Shown: positions 28,186 to 37,922, numbered from the stretch's first letter. The stretch: DNA of 64,000 nucleotides from Candidatus Berkiella aquae (GCF_001431295.2 NZ_LKAJ02000001.1:3162001-3226000); one strand, 5' to 3'. Program-made: numbers and translations. Notes: generated by a model not told the origin, from the sequence alone.

Positions 28186-28965
28186 TTATACGAAATTCCA
28201 CACCCATGACGCTTTAATAGCGCTAGTTTCTGGCTGCGGATGACGGAAATTATGTGTGCCGATAATAGGAGCAGTGCTATCATCAATAACAATATTTTCA
28301 GTCGCAGAATACGTGTATTCAAAGCGAATCGTTGATGGACCAATGAATGCAGGGAATTCTACACCAATACCCGCAACGACGCCCCAAATATCATCTTTCT
28401 TGGAGCTAAAATCAGGAAGCGAAACAAATCCAAAAGGAGCGCCAAGATTGCTGCCAATGTTTGCTTGATACGTTGCTTCATCACGACTGTATTGTGCGCC
28501 AACACGAACGTAAGGTAAGAAGCCTGGGGTTACAAAATAACCACCACGTAAAGTCAAAGCGTAAATAGGACCGCGTTCATAACGTACGCTGCCTAATACA
28601 CCGTGCAAACCAGTGACGCTATCAGTGAATGCAAATTGGCGAGTTTCATCAAATTCTTGAAAATCTACATTCGCTTCAATACCAGCAAGCCATCGATTAC
28701 AACGCATTTGCCATCCAGCAAGTAAGCCAAAGATCATCCCTTGATCGGTGATCATGATGCTTTGTGCAGGATTGTTGTAAACGGTGATAGCGGGAATAAC
28801 AAGCGGAGAAGTTGTAACAAATTGAGTGGTAAAACCCTCTTTTTGTCTTGCCCAACCCAACTCGCCACCTAGTAAGAAATTACTAGATGAACTTGCTTGG
28901 CCTAGTGTGCTTGCGAACACGGAGGCGGATAAAACAGTAAATGCCAAAACGGATTTCATACGCAT
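28186..28965 (-). CDS. Outer-membrane beta-barrel protein (porin array gene 1)
   Basis: 259 aa with a signal peptide (MKSVLAFTVLSASVFASTLGQA) and a barrel ending in WNFV. Array motifs: NFLLGGELGWAR, RWLAGIEANVDF, FAFTDSVTG, LRGGYFVTPGFLPYVRVGAQYS and GVVAGIGVEFP. AAGGA lies about 8 nt before ATG 28965. It has its own terminator, so the four-gene array contains at least two transcription units. Surface-exposed role is inferred from the family. Confidence 0.88.
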   Translation of the reverse strand: MRMKSVLAFTVLSASVFASTLGQASSSSNFLLGGELGWARQKEGFTTQFVTTSPLVIPAITVYNNPAQSIMITDQGMIFGLLAGWQMRCNRWLAGIEANVDFQEFDETRQFAFTDSVTGLHGVLGSVRYERGPIYALTLRGGYFVTPGFLPYVRVGAQYSRDEATYQANIGSNLGAPFGFVSLPDFSSKKDDIWGVVAGIGVEFPAFIGPSTIRFEYTYSATENIVIDDSTAPIIGTHNFRHPQPETSAIKASWVWNFV

Positions 28966-29099
28966 GGGAAATCATCCTTAATAACCATGAAACTTTTTTA
29001 TTTAAGTTATCAAGTTTATCTGTAAAGTATTCCATCGCCCTTATCAGGGCTTCAGAGCCATATTAACCGAAAATAAACTCTCTGCCAAATTACACGGCG

Positions 29100-30560
29100 C
29101 TATGGTGACGAGTCAATACTTTTTGGCTTCCACACTAAATTTAATTCACGAGCGGCTTTTACTTCATCTAAGCGTTTGCAAGCCAAACGACTTGGAGAAC
29201 TGCGAATTTTTTCAGGTTCAGATGCCATTTCTTGCCTTATTTGCTGCATCGCTGCAACAAAGGCATCTAGCGTTTGCTTAGATTCTGTTTCGGTTGGTTC
29301 AATCAAAAAACATTCTGGAATTAATAATGGGAAATAGGTTGTTGGCGCATAAAATCCTGCATCTAATATCCGCTTAGCAACATCCATTGCGCTCATTTCA
29401 TACTGCTTTGCTTCTTTTGCTAAGGTAATAATAAATTCATGTGTCGCACGTCGATGAAAGGCTACTTGATAACCTAGTTTTTGTAAGGCCACCATCAAAT
29501 AGTTAGCATTCAAGGTTGCATATTCTGCAACGCGATATAATCCTTCCTTCCCTAGCAAGCGTAAGTATGCATAAGCCCGCAAGAGAATACCGGCATTGCC
29601 CATAAAGGTAGATAAGCGCCCAATCGTTTGAGGACATTCCTTCTCAGCTAACCATCGGTAAGCTTGTGCCTCTTTTGCAACAATAGGAACGGGCAAGTAA
29701 GGCAGTAATCGTTTACTCACGGCAACCGGACCACTACCGGGGCCACCCCCTCCATGCGGCGTTGCAAAGGTTTTGTGCAAGTTCATATGCATCACATCAA
29801 ACCCCATATCGCCTGGGCGAACTTTGCCTAAAATGGCATTGAGATTTGCACCATCATAGTAAAGTAATCCACCTGCTTCATGAATCAATTTGGCAACCGT
29901 CGTGATAGAACGCTCAAATACCCCAAGTGTTGAAGGATTGGTTAGCATAATGCCAGCGGTTTGCGGCCCCACCATCGCTTTTAACGCCACAATATCAATA
30001 TCGCCATCATCCGTTGTCGGTATTTCGCGTACCGTAAAACCACACATCGCAGCGGATGCTGGATTGGTACCATGTGCCGTGTCGGGTACCAATATTTCGG
30101 TACGCGTAAAATCTTGGCGTTCATGATGGTAAGCTCTCATCATTGCAACACCCGCCCACTCACCTTGAGCACCCGCCATTGGCGTTAATGAAATACCAAC
30201 CATACCTGTAATGGCTTTTAAGTATTCTTGTAATTCATAAAGACAATGCATAAATCCTTGACTACTCATCAAAGGCGCTAAGGGATGATGATGCAAAAAC
30301 CCAGGTAACATTGCAGCATGTTGCACACCTCTTGGGTTATATTTCATCGTACAGGAGCCTAAGGGATAAAAGTGCGTATCAATACAATAATTTTGTTGTG
30401 CAAGCCGAGTAAAATGACGAACAACTTCTAATTCTGATAATTCCGGTAATAACGGTATATCTTGACGAAGCCATTTTTGCGGCAAATCCGGTGTCTTGGT
30501 TAATGTTGGAAATTGGGCTGACGCTTGTCGTCCAGGCTGACTCTTATCAAAAATAGTCAT
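29100..30560 (-). CDS. gcvPB: Glycine dehydrogenase (decarboxylating) subunit 2, P-protein
   Basis: PLP-dependent decarboxylation of glycine in the glycine cleavage system, passing aminomethyl to lipoyl-GcvH. This 486-aa protein is the C-terminal half of P-protein, encoded separately. PLP-binding Lys263 is in NLHKTFATPHGGGGPG; HGTNPASAAM and LTNPSTLG are also present. It overlaps gcvPA by 4 bp (ATGA). The two-subunit form, in contrast to the single gcvP of E. coli, is known from Legionella and Coxiella among others. Confidence 0.96.
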   Translation of the reverse strand: MTIFDKSQPGRQASAQFPTLTKTPDLPQKWLRQDIPLLPELSELEVVRHFTRLAQQNYCIDTHFYPLGSCTMKYNPRGVQHAAMLPGFLHHHPLAPLMSSQGFMHCLYELQEYLKAITGMVGISLTPMAGAQGEWAGVAMMRAYHHERQDFTRTEILVPDTAHGTNPASAAMCGFTVREIPTTDDGDIDIVALKAMVGPQTAGIMLTNPSTLGVFERSITTVAKLIHEAGGLLYYDGANLNAILGKVRPGDMGFDVMHMNLHKTFATPHGGGGPGSGPVAVSKRLLPYLPVPIVAKEAQAYRWLAEKECPQTIGRLSTFMGNAGILLRAYAYLRLLGKEGLYRVAEYATLNANYLMVALQKLGYQVAFHRRATHEFIITLAKEAKQYEMSAMDVAKRILDAGFYAPTTYFPLLIPECFLIEPTETESKQTLDAFVAAMQQIRQEMASEPEKIRSSPSRLACKRLDEVKAARELNLVWKPKSIDSSP

Positions 30561-31930
30561 ATGTGACTCCTTTGTATTGCAGCATTAAGCATCTTAACAA
30601 AATGCTCAATATCTTCAGAACTTTTGGTTTCTGTCGCACAAATAAGCAAAGCATTTTCTAATGATGGATAGTAAGGACTGACATTAAATCCACCAGCAAT
30701 ACCTTGTTCACAGAGTGTTTCTAATACCTTATTCACATCAGCAGGCAACTGCCATACCGATTCATGAAAATGCTCGCCTACAAAACAAGGCTTGACATCA
30801 ATCGCCAACAACTGCTGTACGAGAACTTGATGATTAAGATAGCATTGCTGTGCTATCTGTTTTAAACCTTGGGGCCCCAGCAAACTCATGTATATTGTTG
30901 CCGCTGTCACTAATAATCCTTGATTGGTACAAATATTCGAGGTTGCCTTGCTACGACGAATATGTTGCTCTCTGGCTTGCAAGGTCAAGGTAAAACCAGG
31001 TTGATTATTCTGATCTTGCGTTAAACCCACTAAGCGACCTGGCATTTGTCGCACCAAACTCATTCTTGAACATAAAAATCCGAAATAGGGCCCCCCACCT
31101 GCCAATGGCACACCTAAGGGTTGTCCTTCACCACAAGCAATATCTGCTCCACTTTTTCCCCATTGTCCCGGTGGTTTTAACCATGACATCGCAATGGGAT
31201 TAACTACTCCCACAACCACGGCATCTTTCTCATGTGCCCAATCCGTTATCGTATCCACATTTTCTAAACGTCCAAAAAAATTGGGTTGTCCCATCACCAA
31301 AACTGTGAGTGATTTTTCTTGTTGCCATTGTGTTTCCAAAGCCTCTAATGTCACAACGCCATGAGTTGGATCATAAGCAATTTCTTTCACTGGTATTGCA
31401 TGAGGTTTTAAAATCGTATGCAACACTTGGCGATAAAATGGATGAATGTTACTAGCAATCCAAACGCAAGGCTTCACTTCTTTTGACTTAGAACGAATAC
31501 CCATTAATACCGCTTCTGCTAAAGCTGAAGCACCGTCATACAATGAAGCATTAGATATCTCCATTCCCATTAACGATGCCATCATCGTTTGATATTCCCA
31601 CATCAACTGTAGGCTACCTTGGCTTGCTTCCGCTTGATAGGGCGTATAAGCTGTTAAAAATTCGCCTCGCTGCGTCAAATCCCAAACCGCCGCAGGAATA
31701 TGATGTTCATAAGCACCTGCCCCAATAAAGCATTGCAACTCCATTGTTTGTTTTGCGCGTGATTGCATCAATTGCATCATTGCCATTTCATTAAGTCCCA
31801 TCGGGATCTCTGGCATATCATTGATCATTAACGCAGATGGGATTTCATCAAATAACGAGTTGATTGATTCAACACCAATTTCTTGCAGCATTAATTGAAT
31901 ATCACTTTCTGTATGCGGAATAAATGGCAT
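30557..31930 (-). CDS. gcvPA: Glycine dehydrogenase (decarboxylating) subunit 1, P-protein
   Basis: N-terminal half of the split P-protein, 457 aa. Typical segments: FIGAGAYEHHIPAAVWDL, TAYTPYQAEASQGSLQ, NASLYDGASA, GQPNFFG, GEGQPLGVPLAGGGPYFGF and RREQH-like QAREQHIRRSKATSNICTNQ (read in two parts). It works with gcvPB as a heterotetramer. A 76-bp gap with a TCCGGC/GCCGGA hairpin (31966-31992) separates it from gcvH. Confidence 0.96.
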   Translation of the reverse strand: MPFIPHTESDIQLMLQEIGVESINSLFDEIPSALMINDMPEIPMGLNEMAMMQLMQSRAKQTMELQCFIGAGAYEHHIPAAVWDLTQRGEFLTAYTPYQAEASQGSLQLMWEYQTMMASLMGMEISNASLYDGASALAEAVLMGIRSKSKEVKPCVWIASNIHPFYRQVLHTILKPHAIPVKEIAYDPTHGVVTLEALETQWQQEKSLTVLVMGQPNFFGRLENVDTITDWAHEKDAVVVGVVNPIAMSWLKPPGQWGKSGADIACGEGQPLGVPLAGGGPYFGFLCSRMSLVRQMPGRLVGLTQDQNNQPGFTLTLQAREQHIRRSKATSNICTNQGLLVTAATIYMSLLGPQGLKQIAQQCYLNHQVLVQQLLAIDVKPCFVGEHFHESVWQLPADVNKVLETLCEQGIAGGFNVSPYYPSLENALLICATETKSSEDIEHFVKMLNAAIQRSHI

Positions 31931-31965
31931 TTTATACGCTTCCCATTTTGAATTGATGCTGCTTG

Positions 31966-31992
31966 TCCGGCGTAGCTTTTAGCGAAGCCGGA
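31966..31992. repeat. Small GC-rich hairpin between gcvH and gcvPA
   Basis: TCCGGC (31966-31971) pairs with GCCGGA (31987-31992) around a loop containing a further GC/GC pair. It lies inside the glycine cleavage operon. It may tune the ratio of H-protein to P-protein transcripts or be a dispersed palindrome; no T run follows on the minus strand. Confidence 0.4.
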
Positions 31993-32006
31993 TTACCTGC
32001 TCTCAC

Positions 32007-32390
32007 TTACGATATTTTTTGTGAATACGCTTGTGCCTCAAGCAATTGTTCCCATTGTTCTGGTGCTTGTGGTTTTATTTTAATTATCCACCCTTGTTGA
32101 TAAGCGTCTTGATTAATCAATTCAGGATGGTCGACTAATGATTCATTGATGGCAACAATCTCACCGGAGATTGGCGCATATAAATCAGAAGCGGCTTTAA
32201 CCGACTCCACCACACCAAACTCTTTATTAATAATGACTTTATCTCCAACGGCAGGAAGTTCTATAAAGACCACATCTCCCAGCAGTTTTTGAGCATGATC
32301 GGTAATGCCAACCGTCCAAACATCATTTGATTCACGGGCAACCCATTCATGCGTCTGCGTATATTTTAGCGTTTGTGGAATATTATCCAT
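32007..32390 (-). CDS. gcvH: Glycine cleavage system H protein
   Basis: Lipoylated shuttle of the glycine cleavage system. 127 aa with YTQTHEWV near the N-terminus, GITDHAQKLLGDVVF, and lipoyl acceptor Lys65 in GVVESVKAASDLYAP. The start overlaps the gcvT 3' end by 8 bp. All parts of the complex except lipoamide dehydrogenase are encoded in this operon. Confidence 0.97.
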   Translation of the reverse strand: MDNIPQTLKYTQTHEWVARESNDVWTVGITDHAQKLLGDVVFIELPAVGDKVIINKEFGVVESVKAASDLYAPISGEIVAINESLVDHPELINQDAYQQGWIIKIKPQAPEQWEQLLEAQAYSQKIS

Positions 32391-33468
32391 GTTGTTTCCT
32401 TACAAATGGAGGTTTGATTAATTTGGCAGGCACTTGCTTGCCACGAATTTCAACATTGACTTGAGTAAAAGATCCTATTGGGAGCCGTGCAAGGCCAATG
32501 CCACAAGCGAGGGTTGGTGAAAAACTACCGCTCGTTAATTTTCCTTGTTGCCAATCATTATTTTCATCTTTAACATGCACTGTCATATCGGGACGGCAAA
32601 CGCCTTTTTCCAATAGCATAATCCCCGTTAATTGCCAGAGAACACCTTGCTGTCTTTTAGCTAATAATGCTTCTTTGCCAATAAAGTGACGTTCGAGATC
32701 TCTCAAATCAATTGTCCAGCTTAAATTGGATTCATCCGGTGTCACATTTTCATCCATATCAACACCATATAAATTTAAACCCGCCTCTAAACGCAAACTA
32801 TCACGTGCCGCTAAGCCAATTGGCCTGACTCCTTGTGCAATCAGATTATCCCATATTGCAGCCACTTCTTTATTGGGAATCATCAACTCAACCCCCATTT
32901 CGCCGGTATATCCAGTTTTAGCAATAACAAGATCTTTCTCTGATAATAATTGAAATGAAGATAATGCTTGCAGCGTATCTTTAATACTCGGCAATACCTG
33001 GGCCAATTTATCAAATGAATTCGGCCCTTGCAGTGCGAGCAAACTTAAATCATCACGGGAAGTAAGCGTTACCTCAAAAGAAGCTGCTTGCTTAAGGAAC
33101 CACTCCCAATCTTTATCTGTGGTACCTGCATTGACCACACAGCGATAGGCATTATCACCTAAATGATACACAATCAAATCATCAATTATGCCTGCTTGTT
33201 CATTTAGCATGCAGGTATAAAGTGCCTTTCCTATGGGTATTTTTCGTATGTCATTCGCAAGTAGTTGGCGCAAAAAACGCATGGCATCCATACCTTGAAT
33301 ATCAATCGCGCGCATATGTGATACATCAAAAACACCCACATCATTTCTAACGGCATGATGTTCTTCAAGCTGTGAACCATAATGTAATGGCATGAGCCAA
33401 CCAGCAAAAGGCACCATCATCGCGCCTAATTCAAGATGTTTGTGGTAAAGAGGAGTCGACTTTTCCAT
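32383..33468 (-). CDS. gcvT: Glycine cleavage system aminomethyltransferase (T protein)
   Basis: Transfers the methylene group from aminomethyl-lipoyl GcvH to tetrahydrofolate, releasing ammonia. The 361-aa length is typical; visible motifs are HYGSQLEEHHAVRNDVGVFD (20 residues), VSHM, AGIIDDLIVY, LALQGPNS, TGYTGEMGVE and GLAARDSLRLEAGL. First gene of the gcv group, 18 bp after ubiI, so probably part of the longer ygfB-to-gcvPB transcript. Confidence 0.96.
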   Translation of the reverse strand: MEKSTPLYHKHLELGAMMVPFAGWLMPLHYGSQLEEHHAVRNDVGVFDVSHMRAIDIQGMDAMRFLRQLLANDIRKIPIGKALYTCMLNEQAGIIDDLIVYHLGDNAYRCVVNAGTTDKDWEWFLKQAASFEVTLTSRDDLSLLALQGPNSFDKLAQVLPSIKDTLQALSSFQLLSEKDLVIAKTGYTGEMGVELMIPNKEVAAIWDNLIAQGVRPIGLAARDSLRLEAGLNLYGVDMDENVTPDESNLSWTIDLRDLERHFIGKEALLAKRQQGVLWQLTGIMLLEKGVCRPDMTVHVKDENNDWQQGKLTSGSFSPTLACGIGLARLPIGSFTQVNVEIRGKQVPAKLIKPPFVRKQHG

Positions 33469-33486
33469 GTCTCTTTTTTTTCCTTG

Positions 33487-34674
33487 TTAAAATGTTCCCA
33501 TCGCAAGCCTTGCAAAAAGTTGTTTTAAGGGCTTTTGCCTATCAACAAAATTCAAACCACTATTACGTATTCGCTGAATGAAATTGTTTTGTGACATGAA
33601 ACCACGTTTGAATAATTCCATCGAGAAAATCATGATTTGATTATGCCATTTACGACGTCGCTCATAGCGTAACAGCACTGATGGTAAGCCAAAATCTTTT
33701 GCCTTACCTTTTGCCTGGCTCACCGCCTTCACAAGCTCTGCAACATCGAGAAATCCTAAATTTACCCCTTGTCCTGCCAAAGGATGTAACGTATGCGCTG
33801 CATCACCCACAAAAACACAGCGCGCAGCTGCATATTTTTTGATATGATGGGTACGCAGTTCAAAGGTAAAACGCTGCCCTATCAACTGTAAATTGCCCAT
33901 CACACCATCTATTTCTTGCGTTAGGGTTTGATTAAAGCTTGTTTCATCTTGTTTGCATAAATTGGCTGCAAAGGTAGGAGAGGTTGCCCACACAATAGAG
34001 CTATGATAGGGATCAGCCAGTGGTAATAGCGCAAGCGAACCGTCACTTGCAAACCGTTGATAAGCGGTGTCATGATGTGACAATTCACCCCTCACCGTTG
34101 CAACAACGGCCTTTTGCTGATAATCCCAACCTCGAGAAGACAGTTGACATAATTGACGTAAAATCGAATTTGCCCCATCTGCGGCTACCACCAATGTCGC
34201 TTGCAATTTCTCGTCGTTGGCAAGCGTTAATTCAATGATTTTTTCATCGGTGGTTTGCGATTTTACAGTGGTTCCCCAGTAATAGGTAACGCTGTGATGC
34301 CCTGCTACTTTCTGCCATAGAGCACCTAGAATCACTTGCTGCTCAATGATATGCCCCAGATCCGTTTCAAAATAATCAGTCGCGCAAAATTCGATTTTAC
34401 CATCCATGGTGCTATCCCACACTTTCATCGATTGGTAAGCGCAACTTCGCGAATTTTTGATAATTGACCAAATCCCTAAGCGTTCAAAGAGTTGTTGTGA
34501 GGCTCGTGAAATAGCAACCACTCTATTGTCGAATGCTTGCTGTGTTTGTGGCAAGGGTTTAGGCGGCGTTGTTTGCGCTTCTATCAATGCAACTTTAAAG
34601 CCTTGCTCTGCTAAGGCAAGTACGCAGCTAAGTCCCACCATACCCGCACCCACAACAATGATGTCATATCGCAT
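33487..34674 (-). CDS. ubiI: FAD-dependent ubiquinone-biosynthesis hydroxylase, UbiI-like
   Basis: Flavin monooxygenase of the UbiH/UbiF/UbiI family, adding a hydroxyl group to a ubiquinone ring precursor. 395 aa, with the FAD dinucleotide motif VVGAGMVGLS near the N-terminus, VAADGANS in the middle and the family signature VGDAAHTLHPLAGQGVNLG. Two paralogs lie side by side as in E. coli pepP-ubiH-ubiI, which is why I choose UbiI; UbiF or another regiospecificity cannot be excluded from sequence. It is separated from ubiH by one base. Confidence 0.85.
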   Translation of the reverse strand: MRYDIIVVGAGMVGLSCVLALAEQGFKVALIEAQTTPPKPLPQTQQAFDNRVVAISRASQQLFERLGIWSIIKNSRSCAYQSMKVWDSTMDGKIEFCATDYFETDLGHIIEQQVILGALWQKVAGHHSVTYYWGTTVKSQTTDEKIIELTLANDEKLQATLVVAADGANSILRQLCQLSSRGWDYQQKAVVATVRGELSHHDTAYQRFASDGSLALLPLADPYHSSIVWATSPTFAANLCKQDETSFNQTLTQEIDGVMGNLQLIGQRFTFELRTHHIKKYAAARCVFVGDAAHTLHPLAGQGVNLGFLDVAELVKAVSQAKGKAKDFGLPSVLLRYERRRKWHNQIMIFSMELFKRGFMSQNNFIQRIRNSGLNFVDRQKPLKQLFARLAMGTF

Positions 34675-34675
34675 G

Positions 34676-35848
34676 TTACATAAGCCCCATACTGATACGA
34701 GTAAACATTTTTTTTGCCGGCATAAAGCTATCGAATAGCGTAATGCCTAAAGCACGCAATTTCATGGGCAAAGGCCCCCCTGACATATATTTTGCGATTT
34801 TATCTGTTGCAAAAATAATTCGTGATTGATCGTTTGCCCGAGCCTTGATGTAAGTCTCTAAAAAATGGGGGCTTCCAACATCGATTGGCATTTTGCTCAT
34901 TCTTATTTGATGTCGTAGCTGCCAAATATCTCGCAAACTTAAATTTAATCCTTGAGCCGCGATCGGATGTAAACTGTGCGCTGCATTGCCCATTAAGAGA
35001 AAACGATGACTCATCTGCTGTGTTGCGATTTGCATCGTCAAGGGCAAACAAATGCGTTTACCCAAGCCAATCAGTCTACCCTGTCGTCGACCCAGTAGAT
35101 CTTGACAGGTTGTTAAATATTCTTGATCCGACATTGCCATCCATGATTGAGCTTGCTCCATCGGCGCTGTCATCACACACGTTGCCATTTGGTTTCGCCA
35201 TGGCAGTAAGGCCATGGCACCTTGTGCCATAAAGCGTTCAAATGCTGTAAAAGAATCAACCTCACTGCGTTCAATATTACTCATCACTGCAAAGTGCCCA
35301 TATTCCGTTTTATTCACTGCAATGGCTAATGCTTTGCGTAACATGGAATCAATGCCATCTGCGGCAACTAGCAAGCGCGTTTTTATTGGCAAGATCTTTT
35401 CTTCTTCGGCAATGCTCAGATCCCATCCTTGCGAAGATAATTGATAATGCTGCAAGGTAGCCGGTCGCATTATTTTAACATTAGGCAAATGCGCTAATGC
35501 CTCAAATACCGTTCTTTCAAGTTCATCAAAGGAGACAACTTGGCCTAAAAAAGGTACCTTTTGCTCTTTAGCATCTAAACGAGTTGTTCCCAAACGACCC
35601 GCAACCGAAACTCTGACCTCTTGTATGGGTACGCTACGATGTTGTAACGATTGCCAGATCCCCAATGCTTCTAAAATATGCGTACTCGCAAATGACAGCG
35701 CGATAGTACGCGCCTCTTTATCAGGGATAAGCTTTGTGCTCGCCGCTTTTTTCTCGATAAGCAATACTTGGAAATTTTCTTGCGCAAACATTAAAGCAAG
35801 GCTTGCACCCACCGCACCGCCACCAATTATGACAACATCATACAACAT
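34676..35848 (-). CDS. ubiH: 2-octaprenyl-6-methoxyphenol hydroxylase UbiH
   Basis: FAD-dependent ring hydroxylation in ubiquinone synthesis. 390 aa with the N-terminal IIGGGAVGASLAL, VAADGIDSMLR and GNAAHSLHPIAAQGLNLSLRD (split at AQG), the latter close to the UbiH form of the family signature. Sits between pepP (6 bp) and the second hydroxylase in the conserved order. Confidence 0.9.
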   Translation of the reverse strand: MLYDVVIIGGGAVGASLALMFAQENFQVLLIEKKAASTKLIPDKEARTIALSFASTHILEALGIWQSLQHRSVPIQEVRVSVAGRLGTTRLDAKEQKVPFLGQVVSFDELERTVFEALAHLPNVKIMRPATLQHYQLSSQGWDLSIAEEEKILPIKTRLLVAADGIDSMLRKALAIAVNKTEYGHFAVMSNIERSEVDSFTAFERFMAQGAMALLPWRNQMATCVMTAPMEQAQSWMAMSDQEYLTTCQDLLGRRQGRLIGLGKRICLPLTMQIATQQMSHRFLLMGNAAHSLHPIAAQGLNLSLRDIWQLRHQIRMSKMPIDVGSPHFLETYIKARANDQSRIIFATDKIAKYMSGGPLPMKLRALGITLFDSFMPAKKMFTRISMGLM

Positions 35849-35854
35849 CGATCA

Positions 35855-37168
35855 TTACGCCTTGGTTTGCATGATTTTGGTTATTTCTTCCACCGTTTTT
35901 GGCACATCTTTGGTTAAGACCACAACCTCATCATCGATGAAAATATCATCTTCGATTCGCACCCCAATGCCTCGCCATTTTTCAGCGACTTGCTGATTAT
36001 CATGGGCAATATAAAGACCAGGCTCAACCGTAAAGACCATGCCTTTTTCTAATTTTCGCCATCCTGCATTCACTTTGTAATGCCCTACATCATGCACATC
36101 AAGTCCTAACCAATGACCGCTATTGTGCATATAAAAAGGCAAGTAAGCTTTTTCTTCAATTAAGGTTGCGACATCACCTCTTAACAGTCCTAAATCCACT
36201 AAGCCCTGCACTAACACTTGCAAAATCGTATTTTGCATTTGATCCCAAGTTGCTTGCGGGGTAATCGCTTCAATCGCTGCCATTTGTGATGCAAGTACGA
36301 GTTCATATATCGCTTGTTGTTCTTTGGTAAAGCGACCATTGGCGGGAAATGTTCGGGTAATATCCGCGGCATAGCCTTGTAATTCGGCGCCGGCATCAAC
36401 CAACACTAATTCATTATCGTTAATCAACGAATTATTTCGAGTGTAATGCAAAACACAGGCATTATTTCCTGCTGCAACAATACAAGGATAGGCAACATGA
36501 CGGCTGCCTTTACGATAAAACTCATATAACAAGATTGCTTCTACTTCATATTCATACATACCCACTTTACAATTTTTCATCGCTTGCACATGCGCATGCG
36601 CTGATAATTCACAGGTTTGAGATAAAATGGCAATCTCTTCTTTGGTTTTGAATAAACGCATCTCATCTAGAATAAGACGCAAATCGATAAACTTGGAAGG
36701 CGCATCAACACCCTTACGGGCTTTTTGCCGCTGTGTTTCCACCCATGAAAGCAATTTTTTATCAAAAGCAGGATTATTGTTTATTAAGAAATAAATAGTC
36801 TGTATATCTGCAAAGAGGGCATTAAATCTTAATGATGCTTCGCTAATGGAATAGGCTTCATCCGCCCCATAATGCTCCATTGCGCCATGGATACCTGCTC
36901 GGCTTCCTGTCCATTGTTCAGCCGAAGGATCTCGTTCTTGGCAAAATAAAATAAATTTTTCTTTGCCCGCTTGTTTAAGCAAAACCGCAATCGCAAACGT
37001 CTCATCGAATCCTGTTAAATAATAAAAATAACTATCCTGGCGGAAGGGTTGTTCGGTATCACTGTTACGATGTTGCAAAGGAGCTGCTGATAAGACAGCA
37101 ATGCTATTATCATGCATTTGCGCAAACACTTTTTGACGTCGTGCTTTAAAACTAGATTGTGATAGCAT
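35855..37168 (-). CDS. pepP: Xaa-Pro aminopeptidase (M24B)
   Basis: Removes N-terminal residues preceding proline. The 437-aa protein has the N-terminal AMP_N domain (RQDSYFYYLTGFDE) and the pita-bread catalytic domain with metal ligands in LVLVDAGAELQGYAADITRTF (in parts: DAGAE, DITRTF), HNSGHWLGLDVHD, VEPG and GVRIEDDI. Lies 16 bp after ygfB, as in enterobacteria. Confidence 0.95.
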   Translation of the reverse strand: MLSQSSFKARRQKVFAQMHDNSIAVLSAAPLQHRNSDTEQPFRQDSYFYYLTGFDETFAIAVLLKQAGKEKFILFCQERDPSAEQWTGSRAGIHGAMEHYGADEAYSISEASLRFNALFADIQTIYFLINNNPAFDKKLLSWVETQRQKARKGVDAPSKFIDLRLILDEMRLFKTKEEIAILSQTCELSAHAHVQAMKNCKVGMYEYEVEAILLYEFYRKGSRHVAYPCIVAAGNNACVLHYTRNNSLINDNELVLVDAGAELQGYAADITRTFPANGRFTKEQQAIYELVLASQMAAIEAITPQATWDQMQNTILQVLVQGLVDLGLLRGDVATLIEEKAYLPFYMHNSGHWLGLDVHDVGHYKVNAGWRKLEKGMVFTVEPGLYIAHDNQQVAEKWRGIGVRIEDDIFIDDEVVVLTKDVPKTVEEITKIMQTKA

Positions 37169-37184
37169 GGCAACTCCTGTTTAA

Positions 37185-37748
37185 TTAATGGATAGGAAAT
37201 GAATCCCCATTTCCTGGGATGGGTGGTTGGCATTCTGCATGAATCAATAAAACCGCAACTTTAACAAACTCAACAACTTCCACATATAACGATTCATTCG
37301 TTTTTGAAGATTTGGCTTGTGTTGCAACCTCTTTAATATTAACCAAATCGGCTAAAGCTTCTTGAACGATCGGTAATGAGAGTCCTGCATTATCTAAAAC
37401 AATGCCATCTAAAAATCCGCCGCACCAATCGGATAAGGCACTTAAGCGCACTGATAATAAGGTTTCATCTTCTGGCAGAATTAACATCATGGCACCCGAT
37501 GCCTCTTCCAGATGATTTGCGGTCAACATAAAAAGTTTATTCAATAACTCATTTTCTGTTACCAAGGCTTTCAATGCCGACATCTCATTTAAAAAATCGT
37601 CCCATATTTTTTCGGGTAATCGTCTGTCGGTACACAGCATGCCACTCATCATTCCATGAACATAGCCCGCTGAAAAGGGTGTATTTGCGGCAGACAACAT
37701 GGCTGTTAATTCTTCATAATCTGGCCATTCTTTTGTTGTTTCGTTCAT
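37185..37748 (-). CDS. ygfB: YgfB/UPF0149 family protein
   Basis: 187 aa, all-helical UPF0149 family protein. Typical features are an early AxxTPFSAGYVHGMMSGMLC segment and WCGGFLDGI in the middle. Biochemical role is not established in general, although the gene is consistently first in the ygfB-pepP-ubiH operon. It diverges from zapA across a 174-bp gap. Confidence 0.9.
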   Translation of the reverse strand: MNETTKEWPDYEELTAMLSAANTPFSAGYVHGMMSGMLCTDRRLPEKIWDDFLNEMSALKALVTENELLNKLFMLTANHLEEASGAMMLILPEDETLLSVRLSALSDWCGGFLDGIVLDNAGLSLPIVQEALADLVNIKEVATQAKSSKTNESLYVEVVEFVKVAVLLIHAECQPPIPGNGDSFPIH

Positions 37749-37823
37749 TACTTCACTCTTATGCAGTTCATTTTAAGTCTTGCGTAGCTTAACATATCAC
37801 TTAACGTAAATGATTTGATTGTA

Positions 37824-37866
37824 ACCCCGTCATTCAGCTCTACGGGGGTGTATGTATTGACCCCGT
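37824..37866 (+). promoter_or_regulatory. Mutually exclusive hairpins in the zapA leader
   Basis: ACGGGGGT (37842-37849) is complementary both to ACCCCGT at 37824-37830 and to a second ACCCCGT at 37860-37866. The two pairings cannot coexist. The region lies between the divergent ygfB and zapA starts, 57-99 bp before zapA. Whether it is transcribed in the zapA leader is not known. Confidence 0.3.
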
Positions 37867-37922
37867 GCATCGGCTCTGCCTATCATAACTGCAATTTAGG
37901 AATCATTGGGAGCATTGGCTAA

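Noticed and set aside
28077..28343. 88-codon minus-strand frame near the end of porin gene 1
   Set aside because: It overlaps the porin gene and its terminator in another frame.
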